46,128 nt of DNA from Syntrophaceae bacterium UBA5744. GTDB taxonomy: Bacteria; Desulfobacterota; Syntrophia; Syntrophales; UBA2192. A program made the translations under genes and the position numbers. Shown piece after piece: positions 34,299-40,876 of this stretch. The stretch lies in assembly GCA_002419215.1 (NCBI GenBank), contig DIFQ01000056.1:684-46811 (forward strand), given 5' to 3'. The notes under the pieces are model-generated. The model saw only the letters and a program-made list of their open reading frames with translations, had not been told where the DNA came from and did no database searches. Within the stretch, counting starts at the first letter, position 1. Each line of letters begins with the position of its first letter.

Positions 34299-34447
34299 CA
34301 AACGGCACCGACAAGATGATTTCTTTGCCCATGATGCGCCACCCGAAGGTGCAAGTTAACACGCTTTCCCTGCTTGCGGGGCTGAGCGCTGCAAAAAAAC
34401 TTCGTCGAGGGAGATATTTGTCACGCCCATCACGGTCTCGTATCCTC

Positions 34448-34476
34448 TTGACAATTCCGTCAAACTTATTTAGGTA
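34448..34476 (+). promoter_or_regulatory. Sigma-70 promoter of RNA element copy 2
   Basis: A perfect TTGACA -35 (34448-34453), a 17-base spacer and TAGGTA (34471-34476) as -10. The distance from the -35 to the conserved AACGGGTCCGG is 51 bases, the same as at copy 1, which supports both promoters. Confidence 0.7.
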
Positions 34477-34482
34477 AATGTA

Positions 34483-34580
34483 AAATTCAGAACGCGCAAA
34501 CGGGTCCGGGAAGGAATTCCCGGAGGACTCACCGATGGTCGGGCCGCCATCTGATTGATATCAGTTGGGGGCCTTTTTTT
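34483..34580 (+). ncRNA. Structured RNA with terminator, copy 2
   Basis: Hairpin 1 is TCCGGGAA (34505-34512) with TTCCCGGA (34517-34524), one GC pair longer than in copy 1, with both arms changed together. After a 9-base linker, hairpin 2 (GATGG 34534-34538, CCATC 34547-34551) keeps the identical TCGGGCCG loop. A terminator forms from GGCCGCC (34542-34548) and GGGGGCC (34567-34573) with an inner CTGAT/ATCAG stem, then seven T and ATG, as in copy 1. The next gene starts 300 bases downstream, so this copy looks more like a free-standing small RNA, although a long attenuated leader is possible. Confidence 0.68.
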
Positions 34581-34881
34581 ATGTCCAGGCTTCATGGGGC
34601 TATTCCAGCGACAGTGAACAGATCAAGCAGAGCCGGGGCCGCACGGAACCCTCTGCACCCTTGGGCCGTTCCGGGCCGATAGGGGCCGCACGGGTTGATA
34701 CTCTCTCCCCCCGTTACATGGAGAGAGGAAACCGTATGTCCCCGCTCTCTTTCATGGGCTGCTCGCGATACTGCGAATGCCGAGACAACATCGAATACCG
34801 GCATCAAGGTACGAATTGCGGGTCTGAACAGCCAATGGGGCGGCAGCGGGGATATGTCGCACGCAGCACGGGGAGGCGATG
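34581..34881. other. Stretch downstream of RNA copy 2, no gene supported
   Basis: About 300 bases between the terminator and the next gene. A frame crossing the terminator lacks a ribosome-binding site and has no natural composition. I see no clear second promoter for the downstream gene, so it may depend on read-through from the RNA element. Confidence 0.5.
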
Positions 34882-35271
34882 ATGAAGATTGTTCCTGCTC
34901 TCTTTCTGGCTTCAGTCATGCTGATCTTGTTTTCCTCCGTCGTAATCGCGGCCGACTTTGGCTGGGTCGGGGATTTTAACCGGCAAGCACAGGCGGACCC
35001 CTCGGGCTTTCAGAAAAAACTCGCCGCCCGCTTCCAGATGGAAGACGCACAGATCAGTGCCGTGCTGCATGACGTTCCGAAACCATCGAGTGCGTATATA
35101 GTACTTCGACTCGGCGAGATCTCGAGACAGCCTCTGGACCGCGTCGTGGCGGAATACAAATTCTGCAACAGAAAAGGATGGAGCGTAATGGCGAAGCGCC
35201 TGGACATAAACCCCGGGTCGAAAGAATTCCAGGCTTTAAAAAACGGCCAGGATCTCTACGACAGGGATTGA
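34882..35271 (+). CDS. Small exported protein of unknown function
   Basis: The 129-residue product has a clear signal peptide (residues 1-22, ending VVIA-ADF). The mature part has a helical region with NRQAQADPSGFQKKLAARF, then VLHDVPKPSSAYIVLRLGEIS, a VVAEYKFCNRKGWSVMAKRL segment and a PGSKEFQALKNG ending. I recall similar uncharacterised exported proteins in deltaproteobacteria with the pattern VLRLGE.S....V...Y....GKGW..LAK.LGI.PGS..FHALK. Two ATGs are adjacent. The second (34882) has GGGAGG five bases upstream and is preferred. It is the first gene after RNA copy 2. Function is unknown. Confidence 0.75.
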   Translation: MKIVPALFLASVMLILFSSVVIAADFGWVGDFNRQAQADPSGFQKKLAARFQMEDAQISAVLHDVPKPSSAYIVLRLGEISRQPLDRVVAEYKFCNRKGWSVMAKRLDINPGSKEFQALKNGQDLYDRD

Positions 35272-35373
35272 GTCCGGAACAGATCATGAAAATATCGATC
35301 GGAAATTAATTTCACTCGAAGGCGTGTCACGAAGGGTCAAGGTCCTTCGGCCGGGCGGCAAAGAAGGAATGTG

Positions 35374-36378
35374 ATGGATGATCTCCGGCACGATCTGCCT
35401 GTCCTCCTGCTCCACAACATGAACCCTGAATGGGCCCCGGAGGAACGGCGGGAAACCGAACAGGACGTCGCGACGCTCGGCAATGCTTTACAGGAGCTGG
35501 GTCATCCCATCGAGATCGTGTCCGTGGAAGATGGTCATCTGACTGACCGGCTGAGCGTTTTTGATCCCCGGGATCATATCGTGTTCAACTGGTGCGAGGA
35601 GCTACCCGGGATCCCGCACAGCGAGCCGGCAGTAGCCGCGGTGCTGGAGCAACTGGGCTTCGTCTTCACCGGTTCGTCCTTTGACGTGCTCGCGCTGGCC
35701 TACGACAAGCCCCGGGTCAAGCACCTCCTGGACGAGGCACACCTTCCCATGCCGCCCTGGGATGTCTTTGACTCTCCCGAGGTCGGACGATGGGATATTT
35801 TCCCGGCGATTGTTAAAGCCGCCCATGAGCACTGCAGCATCGGTATCACTGCCGATTCCGTCGTCACCTCTCCGGCCGAGCTTGAAAACCGCGTGGGATT
35901 CATTCTGGAGAGACACAAGCAATGCGCCCTGGTCGAAGAATTCATCAACGGGCGGGAATTTCACGTTGCGGTATGGGGCAACGGAATGATTTCCATGCTC
36001 CCCGCGGCGGAGATCGAATATTGCGGCCTGACCGATATCCACGACCGTCTCTTTACCTACGAAGCCAAGTACTGTCCAGGATCCCGTCTCTATGAGAGAA
36101 TCGATTTGTGCGTGCCGGCGGAGCTCGATCCCCCGGCTCTCGCCGAACTCGAGCGGATTGTGCTCGCCACCTACCGGGCCACCGGCTGCCGGGACTACGG
36201 ACGCATTGATGTCCGGTATCTCAACGGGATCTTTTACGTTATCGATGTCAACCCGAATCCCGACATCAACCCGCTGACCTCGATGACCTGCGCTGCGGCA
36301 GAGGTCGGCTACTCCTACGGCAAAATGGGCAGCCGCATTGTCAACCTGGCGGCTGCCCGGCACCCGGTCTTCCGGTGA
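35374..36378 (+). CDS. D-alanine-D-alanine ligase-like ATP-grasp protein
   Basis: This 334-residue cytoplasmic ATP-grasp enzyme joins a carboxylate to an amine using ATP, in the manner of D-Ala-D-Ala ligase. Visible blocks are an N-terminal Rossmann-like region (FDPRDHIVFNWCEELPG), GFVFTGSSFDVLALAYDKPR (substrate/hinge), FPAIVKAAHEH (ATP lysine strand), ALVEEFINGREFHVAVWGN, and DYGRIDVRYLNG with DVNPNPDINP as the metal-binding end. The glycine-rich omega loop of true Ddl is not obvious, so the substrate may differ. ATG 35374 with AAGGA five bases upstream is chosen over the GTG before it. It is followed by a strong terminator and stands alone. Confidence 0.85.
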   Translation: MDDLRHDLPVLLLHNMNPEWAPEERRETEQDVATLGNALQELGHPIEIVSVEDGHLTDRLSVFDPRDHIVFNWCEELPGIPHSEPAVAAVLEQLGFVFTGSSFDVLALAYDKPRVKHLLDEAHLPMPPWDVFDSPEVGRWDIFPAIVKAAHEHCSIGITADSVVTSPAELENRVGFILERHKQCALVEEFINGREFHVAVWGNGMISMLPAAEIEYCGLTDIHDRLFTYEAKYCPGSRLYERIDLCVPAELDPPALAELERIVLATYRATGCRDYGRIDVRYLNGIFYVIDVNPNPDINPLTSMTCAAAEVGYSYGKMGSRIVNLAAARHPVFR

Positions 36379-36483
36379 TCGATCGCCTTCATTGTTCAAC
36401 GGTTGATCGTGTCGGCTGGTGGGATCGGAAGGCCGGCCGTAGACAAGATCTGAAAGCCCATAAACAAGAAAAGCTGCGATGAT

Positions 36484-36511
36484 GCAGGGTCAGAAACAGC
36501 CCTGCTTTTTT
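36484..36511 (+). terminator. Rho-independent terminator
   Basis: GCAGGG (36484-36489) pairs with CCCTGC (36500-36505) around a 10-base loop, directly followed by six T. It lies about 105 bases after the ATP-grasp gene and before the convergent minus-strand gene. Confidence 0.85.
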
Positions 36512-36638
36512 GCTGCTTTCTTTCCGTAATCTCCAGCATGGATCATCAGGATGAGGCGAAGAGTCGCAGGTGCAGCCTGCGGTCAGGATCCCTTTACATT
36601 GTCTGCAATGTCATGTGTCGTTCAGGAAAGATGAAGGC

Positions 36639-36944
36639 TTACTTTCTGAGCTCCCTGCCCAGTTTCTTTTCCACCGACCGGATCTTTTCCGTGATCCGAT
36701 CGGGTTTTCCCGGCCTGTCGTCGATGGTGATGGTTGTGAGCAGCCTGGGCTTGCCCTTCAGGGCCTCCAGGTGACACGTCCTGATCAGGGCCATCACCTC
36801 GTCCCATTCGCCCTCGACGATCGTTCCCATGGGTGTGATCCGGTAGGGAAGCCCGCCTTCGTCGACGATGTTCAAGACTTTTGAAACATGCTCGCTGACA
36901 CTCTCCCCCTTGCCGAGCGGAACAATGCTGAACTGCACCAGCAT
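36639..36944 (-). CDS. MTH1187 family thiamine-binding protein (DUF77)
   Basis: The 101-residue protein of the MTH1187/YkoF-like fold opens MLVQFSIVPLGKGESVSEHV, followed by GLPYRITPMGTIVEGEWDEV and a C-terminal TITIDDRPGKPDRITEKI. These are the family signature blocks. Structures of homologues show a ferredoxin-like fold forming tetramers, with a thiamine-related ligand suggested. The biological role is poorly defined. GGAGG six bases before the ATG fixes the start. It is a single gene, convergent with the ATP-grasp gene and divergent from the lysine-rich gene. Confidence 0.9.
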   Translation of the reverse strand: MLVQFSIVPLGKGESVSEHVSKVLNIVDEGGLPYRITPMGTIVEGEWDEVMALIRTCHLEALKGKPRLLTTITIDDRPGKPDRITEKIRSVEKKLGRELRK

Positions 36945-37489
36945 GACACACCTCCTTTTTGTCTTGTGCGGCCCGCCGCAGGCGTCCGGACGGTACCCGG
37001 TTGCCTATTCTACCATGGATCCGGGGTGTAAAGCGGATCGGTTCGATAGTGGCGCCTGCCCGGGCCGTGGATGCGCCGCGGGGGTCCGTAGGCTCTGGGG
37101 GAGGAGAAGTGACAGGAGAATAGAGAAAGGCCGCCCTTTTTGAGAGAGCGGCCTGGTTTTTCCTTTCGCAGGATCAATACACGCTCGAGGCGCCTCCCCC
37201 GCCGGACTGGCCTCCGGCGAAAGGCCTATCGGGCGATGAGGGAGGCAGAGTGGCCTGGATCGCGCCGGGAAGGACCGCCGGATCCCAGGCGCAGTGCTCG
37301 AATCCCAGGTAGTCCTTACAGGCTCCTCCTCCGGAAAGCCATTCCCTTTCGCGTCTGAAATGTGTTGGCAATTTGGCAAAATCCCTGATAAAGGTACGTG
37401 AATCGTCAATCGGATCGGCAGGGCAAAGAAAGCTCCGCGGCGCCTGTCCGCTGCCGGATGAAAAAAGTAAAACGAAGAGGGATGGAAAT
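36945..37489. other. Intergenic region between divergent genes
   Basis: About 545 bases with no convincing gene. It contains hairpin copy E at 37126-37162. Upstream of the lysine-rich gene the frame is open for 39 further codons, but these have no ribosome-binding site and a different composition. No clear promoter was identified. Confidence 0.5.
37126..37162. terminator. Hairpin terminator, repeat family copy E
   Basis: A 7-bp outer stem AGGCCGC/GCGGCCT (37128-37134 with 37148-37154) has a partly paired interior and is followed by GGTTTTT. It lies between divergent genes, so no upstream plus-strand gene needs it. It resembles copies A and C in the core but lacks the TGTGAAAAAAG flank. Confidence 0.6.
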
Positions 37490-37861
37490 ATGGCATCAAA
37501 GCTGAAGCAGACGCAACTGCGGCGGAAGGAACAGTACGAACAAAAGCTGAAAAATCGCCTGGCTCTCCTGTCGGAAAGAAAGATCGACCCTGCGAGGGTC
37601 GACAAGGATTCTCTCGTCAAGAACCTGCGTGCGAACATCGAGGCCACGGATGCCAGGCTGAAGGCCATTGCCAAGATCGAGCAGAGGACGGCGGAACTGG
37701 CGAAAATAAAGGCAGACAAGGCGGAGCAGGCAGCGGCCCTCCGAAAGGCTCCGGAAGCCGGCAAGGAAAAAGAGAAGGAAAAGGGCAAGGACAAGGAGGC
37801 CAAGAAGGTCCCGTCGGAAGGCAAGGAAAAAAAGAAAAAAAAGGAAGCAAAGGAATCCTGA
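37490..37861 (+). CDS. Lysine-rich hypothetical protein
   Basis: The 123-residue product is highly charged. Residues 1-75 form a likely coiled coil (MASKLKQTQLRRKEQYEQKL, then heptad-like KNLRANIEATDARLKAI). The C-terminal 50 residues are a Lys/Glu/Ala run ending KKKKKEAKES and probably disordered. There is no signal peptide or membrane segment. GAGG about eight bases upstream supports ATG 37490. Low-complexity lysine tails of this kind occur in nucleic-acid-binding and in granule-associated proteins. The next gene is a phasin-like gene, so a link to PHA granules is conceivable but unproven. Confidence 0.65.
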   Translation: MASKLKQTQLRRKEQYEQKLKNRLALLSERKIDPARVDKDSLVKNLRANIEATDARLKAIAKIEQRTAELAKIKADKAEQAAALRKAPEAGKEKEKEKGKDKEAKKVPSEGKEKKKKKEAKES

Positions 37862-37892
37862 AAATCCGTTGCCTCACTGTGAGCTGCAATCA

Positions 37893-37931
37893 TGGAAAAA
37901 GGCCGTCCCCATTGAGGGTCGGCCTTTGTTC
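37893..37931. terminator. Hairpin terminator, repeat family copy F
   Basis: AAAGGCCG (37898-37905) pairs with CGGCCTTT (37920-37927), extended by CCC/GGG past one mismatch around a short loop, followed by GTT. It lies 32 bases after the lysine-rich gene. Confidence 0.7.
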
Positions 37932-38028
37932 TGCCCCGGCGGGGAGAGAGGGGGGGATTAAAGAAAACACTGCACGTTGCCGATGAACAGCGTGTGGGCA
38001 GCATGCCCGCATCGTAACGAGGAAAGAA

Positions 38029-38520
38029 ATGGAAAAGAACAAACCCCTGTCCCTGAGCGGCAACCCGTTTGCGGTCTGGGCCGACGTGGCATTGAAGACC
38101 TGCGAGATGATGACGGCCTCGGCGGAGGTCATCAGCCACCGCGCAGGCCGCATGGCCGTGGCCGGCCCCATTCCGAACGCCAGTGACCAGAGCGAATTCG
38201 CCCTGATGGGACGGGAGAAGATCGAGGCCGCCGCCGAATCGGCCCGGGCCATGGCCGAGTTTGTGATGACGATGAACCGCCAGCTCGGGGCCCAGGCCTT
38301 CTCGCAGATGCTGACGGGATCCACGGCGATGATCTCTCTGGCATCAAGCCGCAGCATCGGCCAGTCCATCGAGCGGCAGGGCGAACTCGTCCGCACCGTG
38401 ACCGAGTCGGCCATTACGGCAACGCAGCTGCCCAATTCCGCCGGCCTGTTGGCCCAGCAGGCGGTCAAGCCCATTTACTCCCGGACCAAGGCAAATGCCA
38501 GGCGGTTAGGCAGGCGCTAG
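38029..38520 (+). CDS. Phasin-like PHA granule-associated protein
   Basis: The 163-residue product is largely alpha-helical and amphipathic, with no signal peptide: NPFAVWADVALKTCEMM, ASAEVISHRAGRM, a MGREKIEAAAESARAMAEF helix with the phasin-like EK-.AA.ES pattern, then a long C-terminal helix ending KPIYSRTKANARRLGRR. Phasins coat polyhydroxyalkanoate granules and control their size. AGGA eight bases before the ATG supports the start. The class I-like PHA synthase gene at 24598 in the same window makes a granule role likely. The call rests on helix pattern and context rather than a strict motif. Confidence 0.75.
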   Translation: MEKNKPLSLSGNPFAVWADVALKTCEMMTASAEVISHRAGRMAVAGPIPNASDQSEFALMGREKIEAAAESARAMAEFVMTMNRQLGAQAFSQMLTGSTAMISLASSRSIGQSIERQGELVRTVTESAITATQLPNSAGLLAQQAVKPIYSRTKANARRLGRR

Positions 38521-38632
38521 CCTTCACGACAGGGACAGCCGACAGCGAAGAAGCCGGAAAGCCGCTTCGTCCGGCAGTCATCATTCAGGACCGGCCATTG
38601 ACCCTCGACGTCTTCCGTAGTAAAGATCACCC

Positions 38633-39205
38633 ATGAAAAACATGCTGAGTCTCGCAGGGCGGTTGCTCTACCTCCTGATGGGCTGGCGGTTCGAGCCGCT
38701 CCCGCCCTATTTTTCGGCCAGGCACGTGATCATCGGCTTTCCCCACACGTCCAACATGGATACCATCCGGGCCTTCACAGGCTTCCGGATCATCAAGCGC
38801 ACCGGCCACATCATGATCAAGAAGGAAGCGTTTTTCTGGCCCCTGTCCATTTTGCTCCATGCCCTTGGCGGCATCCCGGTCGACCGCAAGGCCCCCCAGG
38901 GCGCCGTGGGGCAGATGGTGGACGTATTCCATTCACGCGATGAGTTTCTTCTGGCCATCGTGCCCGAGGGGACGCGCAAGAAAATACGCACGATCAAAAC
39001 CGGGTTCTGGCACATCGCAAAAGGCGCCGGTGTCTCCATCATCTGCTGGTACATGGATCACGAGACGAAGACGACCCGTTGGCTGGGCGAGATTGTCCCC
39101 GGCGAGGACAAGACGGCGGACCTGATCCGGATCCGGGATCTCTACGAGAAGGCCGGCTACCGGTTCCCGCTGGAGGCTGCGGATTCGCAGCAAGAGAAAC
39201 AGTGA
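38633..39205 (+). CDS. PlsC-like 1-acylglycerol-3-phosphate acyltransferase family protein
   Basis: The 190-residue product has a hydrophobic N-terminal segment (about 4-20) that may anchor it to the inner membrane. The catalytic HX4D motif is HTSNMD (in GFPHTSNMDTIRAF). Block II is GHIMIKKEAFFWPLS, block III is the EGTR motif (VPEGTRKKIRTIKTGFWHIA), and block IV is GVSIICWYMD. The short length and HTSNMD variant place it with compact acyltransferases of phospholipid or glycolipid synthesis rather than canonical PlsC. No good ribosome-binding site precedes the ATG. It is followed by a bidirectional hairpin shared with the convergent minus-strand gene. Confidence 0.87.
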   Translation: MKNMLSLAGRLLYLLMGWRFEPLPPYFSARHVIIGFPHTSNMDTIRAFTGFRIIKRTGHIMIKKEAFFWPLSILLHALGGIPVDRKAPQGAVGQMVDVFHSRDEFLLAIVPEGTRKKIRTIKTGFWHIAKGAGVSIICWYMDHETKTTRWLGEIVPGEDKTADLIRIRDLYEKAGYRFPLEAADSQQEKQ

Positions 39206-39228
39206 TTTGTGATTCGTGGCTTGTGGTC

Positions 39229-39271
39229 AGTGAAAAAAGAAAAGGCCGTCCTCGTGGTGAGGGCGGCCTTT
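39229..39271. terminator. Hairpin terminator, repeat family copy G
   Basis: A 13-bp stem (39241-39253 with 39259-39271, one T-G pair) closes a GTGGT loop and is preceded by AGTGAAAAAAGAA. It sits between the convergent acyltransferase (ending 39205) and minus-strand gene (ending 39301). On the minus strand it is followed by the T-run TTCTTTTTTC. Confidence 0.75.
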
Positions 39272-39300
39272 GGTTTCGCTGCGGCTCTCGGGATCGTCGT

Positions 39301-39849
39301 TTACGCGAAGCTTCGCGCGAAGAGCCCGGCGATGGCTTTCTTCCCGTTTTCTTCCAGGAAGCGCGTCCCCGTTCCCGTGAAGTGCAGATGCGTGATGACG
39401 GGGTCCTTGCACTCTACCCAGTCCAGCCCGCTCCACTTGCACCAGGCATTGCGTTTCTGATCGAAGACGTACAGGGGTTTGTTGCACAGCTTGGCGAACT
39501 CGGCGCCCCACCCCGTGCCGCCCTTGACGGTCTTGTCGGCCAGGATCTCCCCGATCACGTAGATCTCCTGCCCCTTGTTGATCTGGTACCAGATGCTCTG
39601 CAGGACCTTCCGGATGGTCGGGCTGGTGGTGTAGCTTCGGTTCATCAGCTTCGACACGTATTCCAGGCTGACATCGCCGTTCTTCAGTTCCTCGTGATTC
39701 AACACGCGCAGGCCCCGACGGCGGTCGATATTGTGCCCCTCGAAGGTGAAGTTCACCTCCTCGATGCCCAGCCGCTCGGCATTGGCCCCGAATTCAGCCT
39801 CGGCCCCTTTGATGCCGCCGCTGAAAAGAATTGCGTCTTCTTTCTTCAT
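39301..39849 (-). CDS. Hypothetical protein, possible SLOG/Rossmann-like nucleotide-binding fold
   Basis: I do not firmly recognise this 182-residue cytoplasmic protein. An N-terminal ILFSGGIKGAEAEFG segment, a central YVIGEILADKTVKGGTGWGA and WGAEFAKLCNKPLYVFDQKR recall the SLOG/lysine-decarboxylase-like Rossmann group, where GG-containing loops bind nucleotides. That is a fold-level guess. Other blocks are VNFTFEGHNIDRRRG and THLHFTGTGTRFLEENG. AGGAA five bases before the ATG supports the start. It is the last of three minus-strand genes (fusA, P-loop ATPase, this one), 85 bases after the ATPase, and ends near the bidirectional hairpin G. Confidence 0.7.
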   Translation of the reverse strand: MKKEDAILFSGGIKGAEAEFGANAERLGIEEVNFTFEGHNIDRRRGLRVLNHEELKNGDVSLEYVSKLMNRSYTTSPTIRKVLQSIWYQINKGQEIYVIGEILADKTVKGGTGWGAEFAKLCNKPLYVFDQKRNAWCKWSGLDWVECKDPVITHLHFTGTGTRFLEENGKKAIAGLFARSFA

Positions 39850-39934
39850 GTTCTTTCCTTATTTGCGTTGCAGTCCCCGTGATGAAGAGGCTGCCGCGAA
39901 AAGCCCGGGGATGGCTCATGGCAGCGCGTTTGCG

Positions 39935-40636
39935 TCAGCCTTCGTCCCGGATCAGCATGGTCGCGGGGTCCAGGCGCAGGCGGCCCCCGACGGAATCGGC
40001 CGCGAGGCCCCGCAGGGGCTGGATCGCGATGTCCGCACCCCTGGGCTCGAGCTGCAGGATCACATCGAAAAGATCGCTTGCCTCGGCGAGGGCCGGCGGA
40101 AGCCCCTCCGCCGTTGGTTTCTCGTGCCTATGGGTGTGCACGGTGAACCAGGCGTAAACGCCGAGTTTGCCGGCGAGCAGCTTCAATGCCATCAGGCGCT
40201 CCCGGGCGGCCTCTCCGAAGGGGAACCCGTCGATGAGGACCATCTCCGGATGAAAGATGTTCTGGGCCGTCAGGTCCGTCAACCGCTCCTCCAGCTTGGG
40301 AACGGTGAAGCCCTCGACCTTGAAGGTCATGATGAACCGGTGAGGCAGAAGATCCTCGAGAACCCCGTCCAGCTTGGTCCACTTGGACTGGTCGGCAAGG
40401 TCCTGGAAGAGCTTTTCGTACCAGAGGCTGACCTTGGTGACGGGCTCATCGAGGCTGATGTGGAGGACGTTTTTTTCCTGCAGCATGGCATTCAGGGCGA
40501 GCTGTACGAGAAAGGCCGTCTTCCCGACCCCGGCAGGGGCCAGCACCGCGCCGAAACCGCCGGCCGTCAGAATCTCTTCACCGCCCCGGCCGAAAGATTG
40601 CAGCGGGTTGCGGAGGATCAAATCTTTTTTAAACAT
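39935..40636 (-). CDS. P-loop (RecA/KaiC-like) ATPase of unknown role
   Basis: The 233-residue cytoplasmic protein has a Walker A motif APAGVGKT (residues 33-40), HISLDEPV near 59, and a Walker B strand EMVLIDGF ending at Asp136. The layout resembles RecA/KaiC/AAA_25-type ATPases that act on nucleic acids or in regulation. FTVHTHRHEKP near 175 fits the sensor strand of such folds. ATG at 40636 has AGGA nine bases upstream. The frame extends 34 codons further, partly through the 40709 repeat, and is not believed there. It follows fusA by 240 bases, including repeats, so co-transcription is uncertain. Function is unknown. Confidence 0.75.
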   Translation of the reverse strand: MFKKDLILRNPLQSFGRGGEEILTAGGFGAVLAPAGVGKTAFLVQLALNAMLQEKNVLHISLDEPVTKVSLWYEKLFQDLADQSKWTKLDGVLEDLLPHRFIMTFKVEGFTVPKLEERLTDLTAQNIFHPEMVLIDGFPFGEAARERLMALKLLAGKLGVYAWFTVHTHRHEKPTAEGLPPALAEASDLFDVILQLEPRGADIAIQPLRGLAADSVGGRLRLDPATMLIRDEG

Positions 40637-40708
40637 GTCGATATTCCTGTCCCTGAGATGAATTACGTTTTCGGTTCGTTGTGTCTGCATGGCCTGGTGT
40701 GCGTTAAA

Positions 40709-40786
40709 GTCATTGCGAGGAGTGAAGGAAGGCAACAATCCTCTAAGGAGGATTGCCGCGTCTTGCCCGTCTCGACTCGCAATGAC
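40709..40786. repeat. MITE-like inverted-repeat element (GTCATTGCGAG ends)
   Basis: GTCATTGCGAG (40709-40719) and CTCGCAATGAC (40776-40786) are perfect 11-bp terminal inverted repeats, with inner GGCAACAATCCTC/GAGGATTGCC arms. The 78-bp palindromic element has no gene. I recall similar GTCATTGCGAG repeats scattered in many environmental bacterial genomes. Confidence 0.75.
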
Positions 40787-40832
40787 AATGTCCTGTACAA
40801 AAAAGAAGGGGAGGCATTCACCCTCACCTCAG

Positions 40833-40855
40833 TCCTCTCCCCTCAAGGGAGAGGA
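40833..40855. repeat. Short hairpin repeat near fusA 3' end
   Basis: TCCTCTCCC (40833-40841) pairs with GGGAGAGGA (40847-40855) around CTCAA. It is 22 bases beyond the fusA stop on the minus strand. A T-run (CTTCTTTTTTG) follows about 30 bases later, so it may be part of the fusA terminator, but it also resembles a common dispersed CCTCTCCC repeat. Confidence 0.5.
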
Positions 40856-40876
40856 AGATCGAGGAACGAGTTCTTC

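Noticed and set aside
34565..34882. Open frame of 105 codons crossing the end of RNA copy 2
   Set aside because: It begins inside the terminator stem, lacks a ribosome-binding site and overlaps the signal-peptide gene start.
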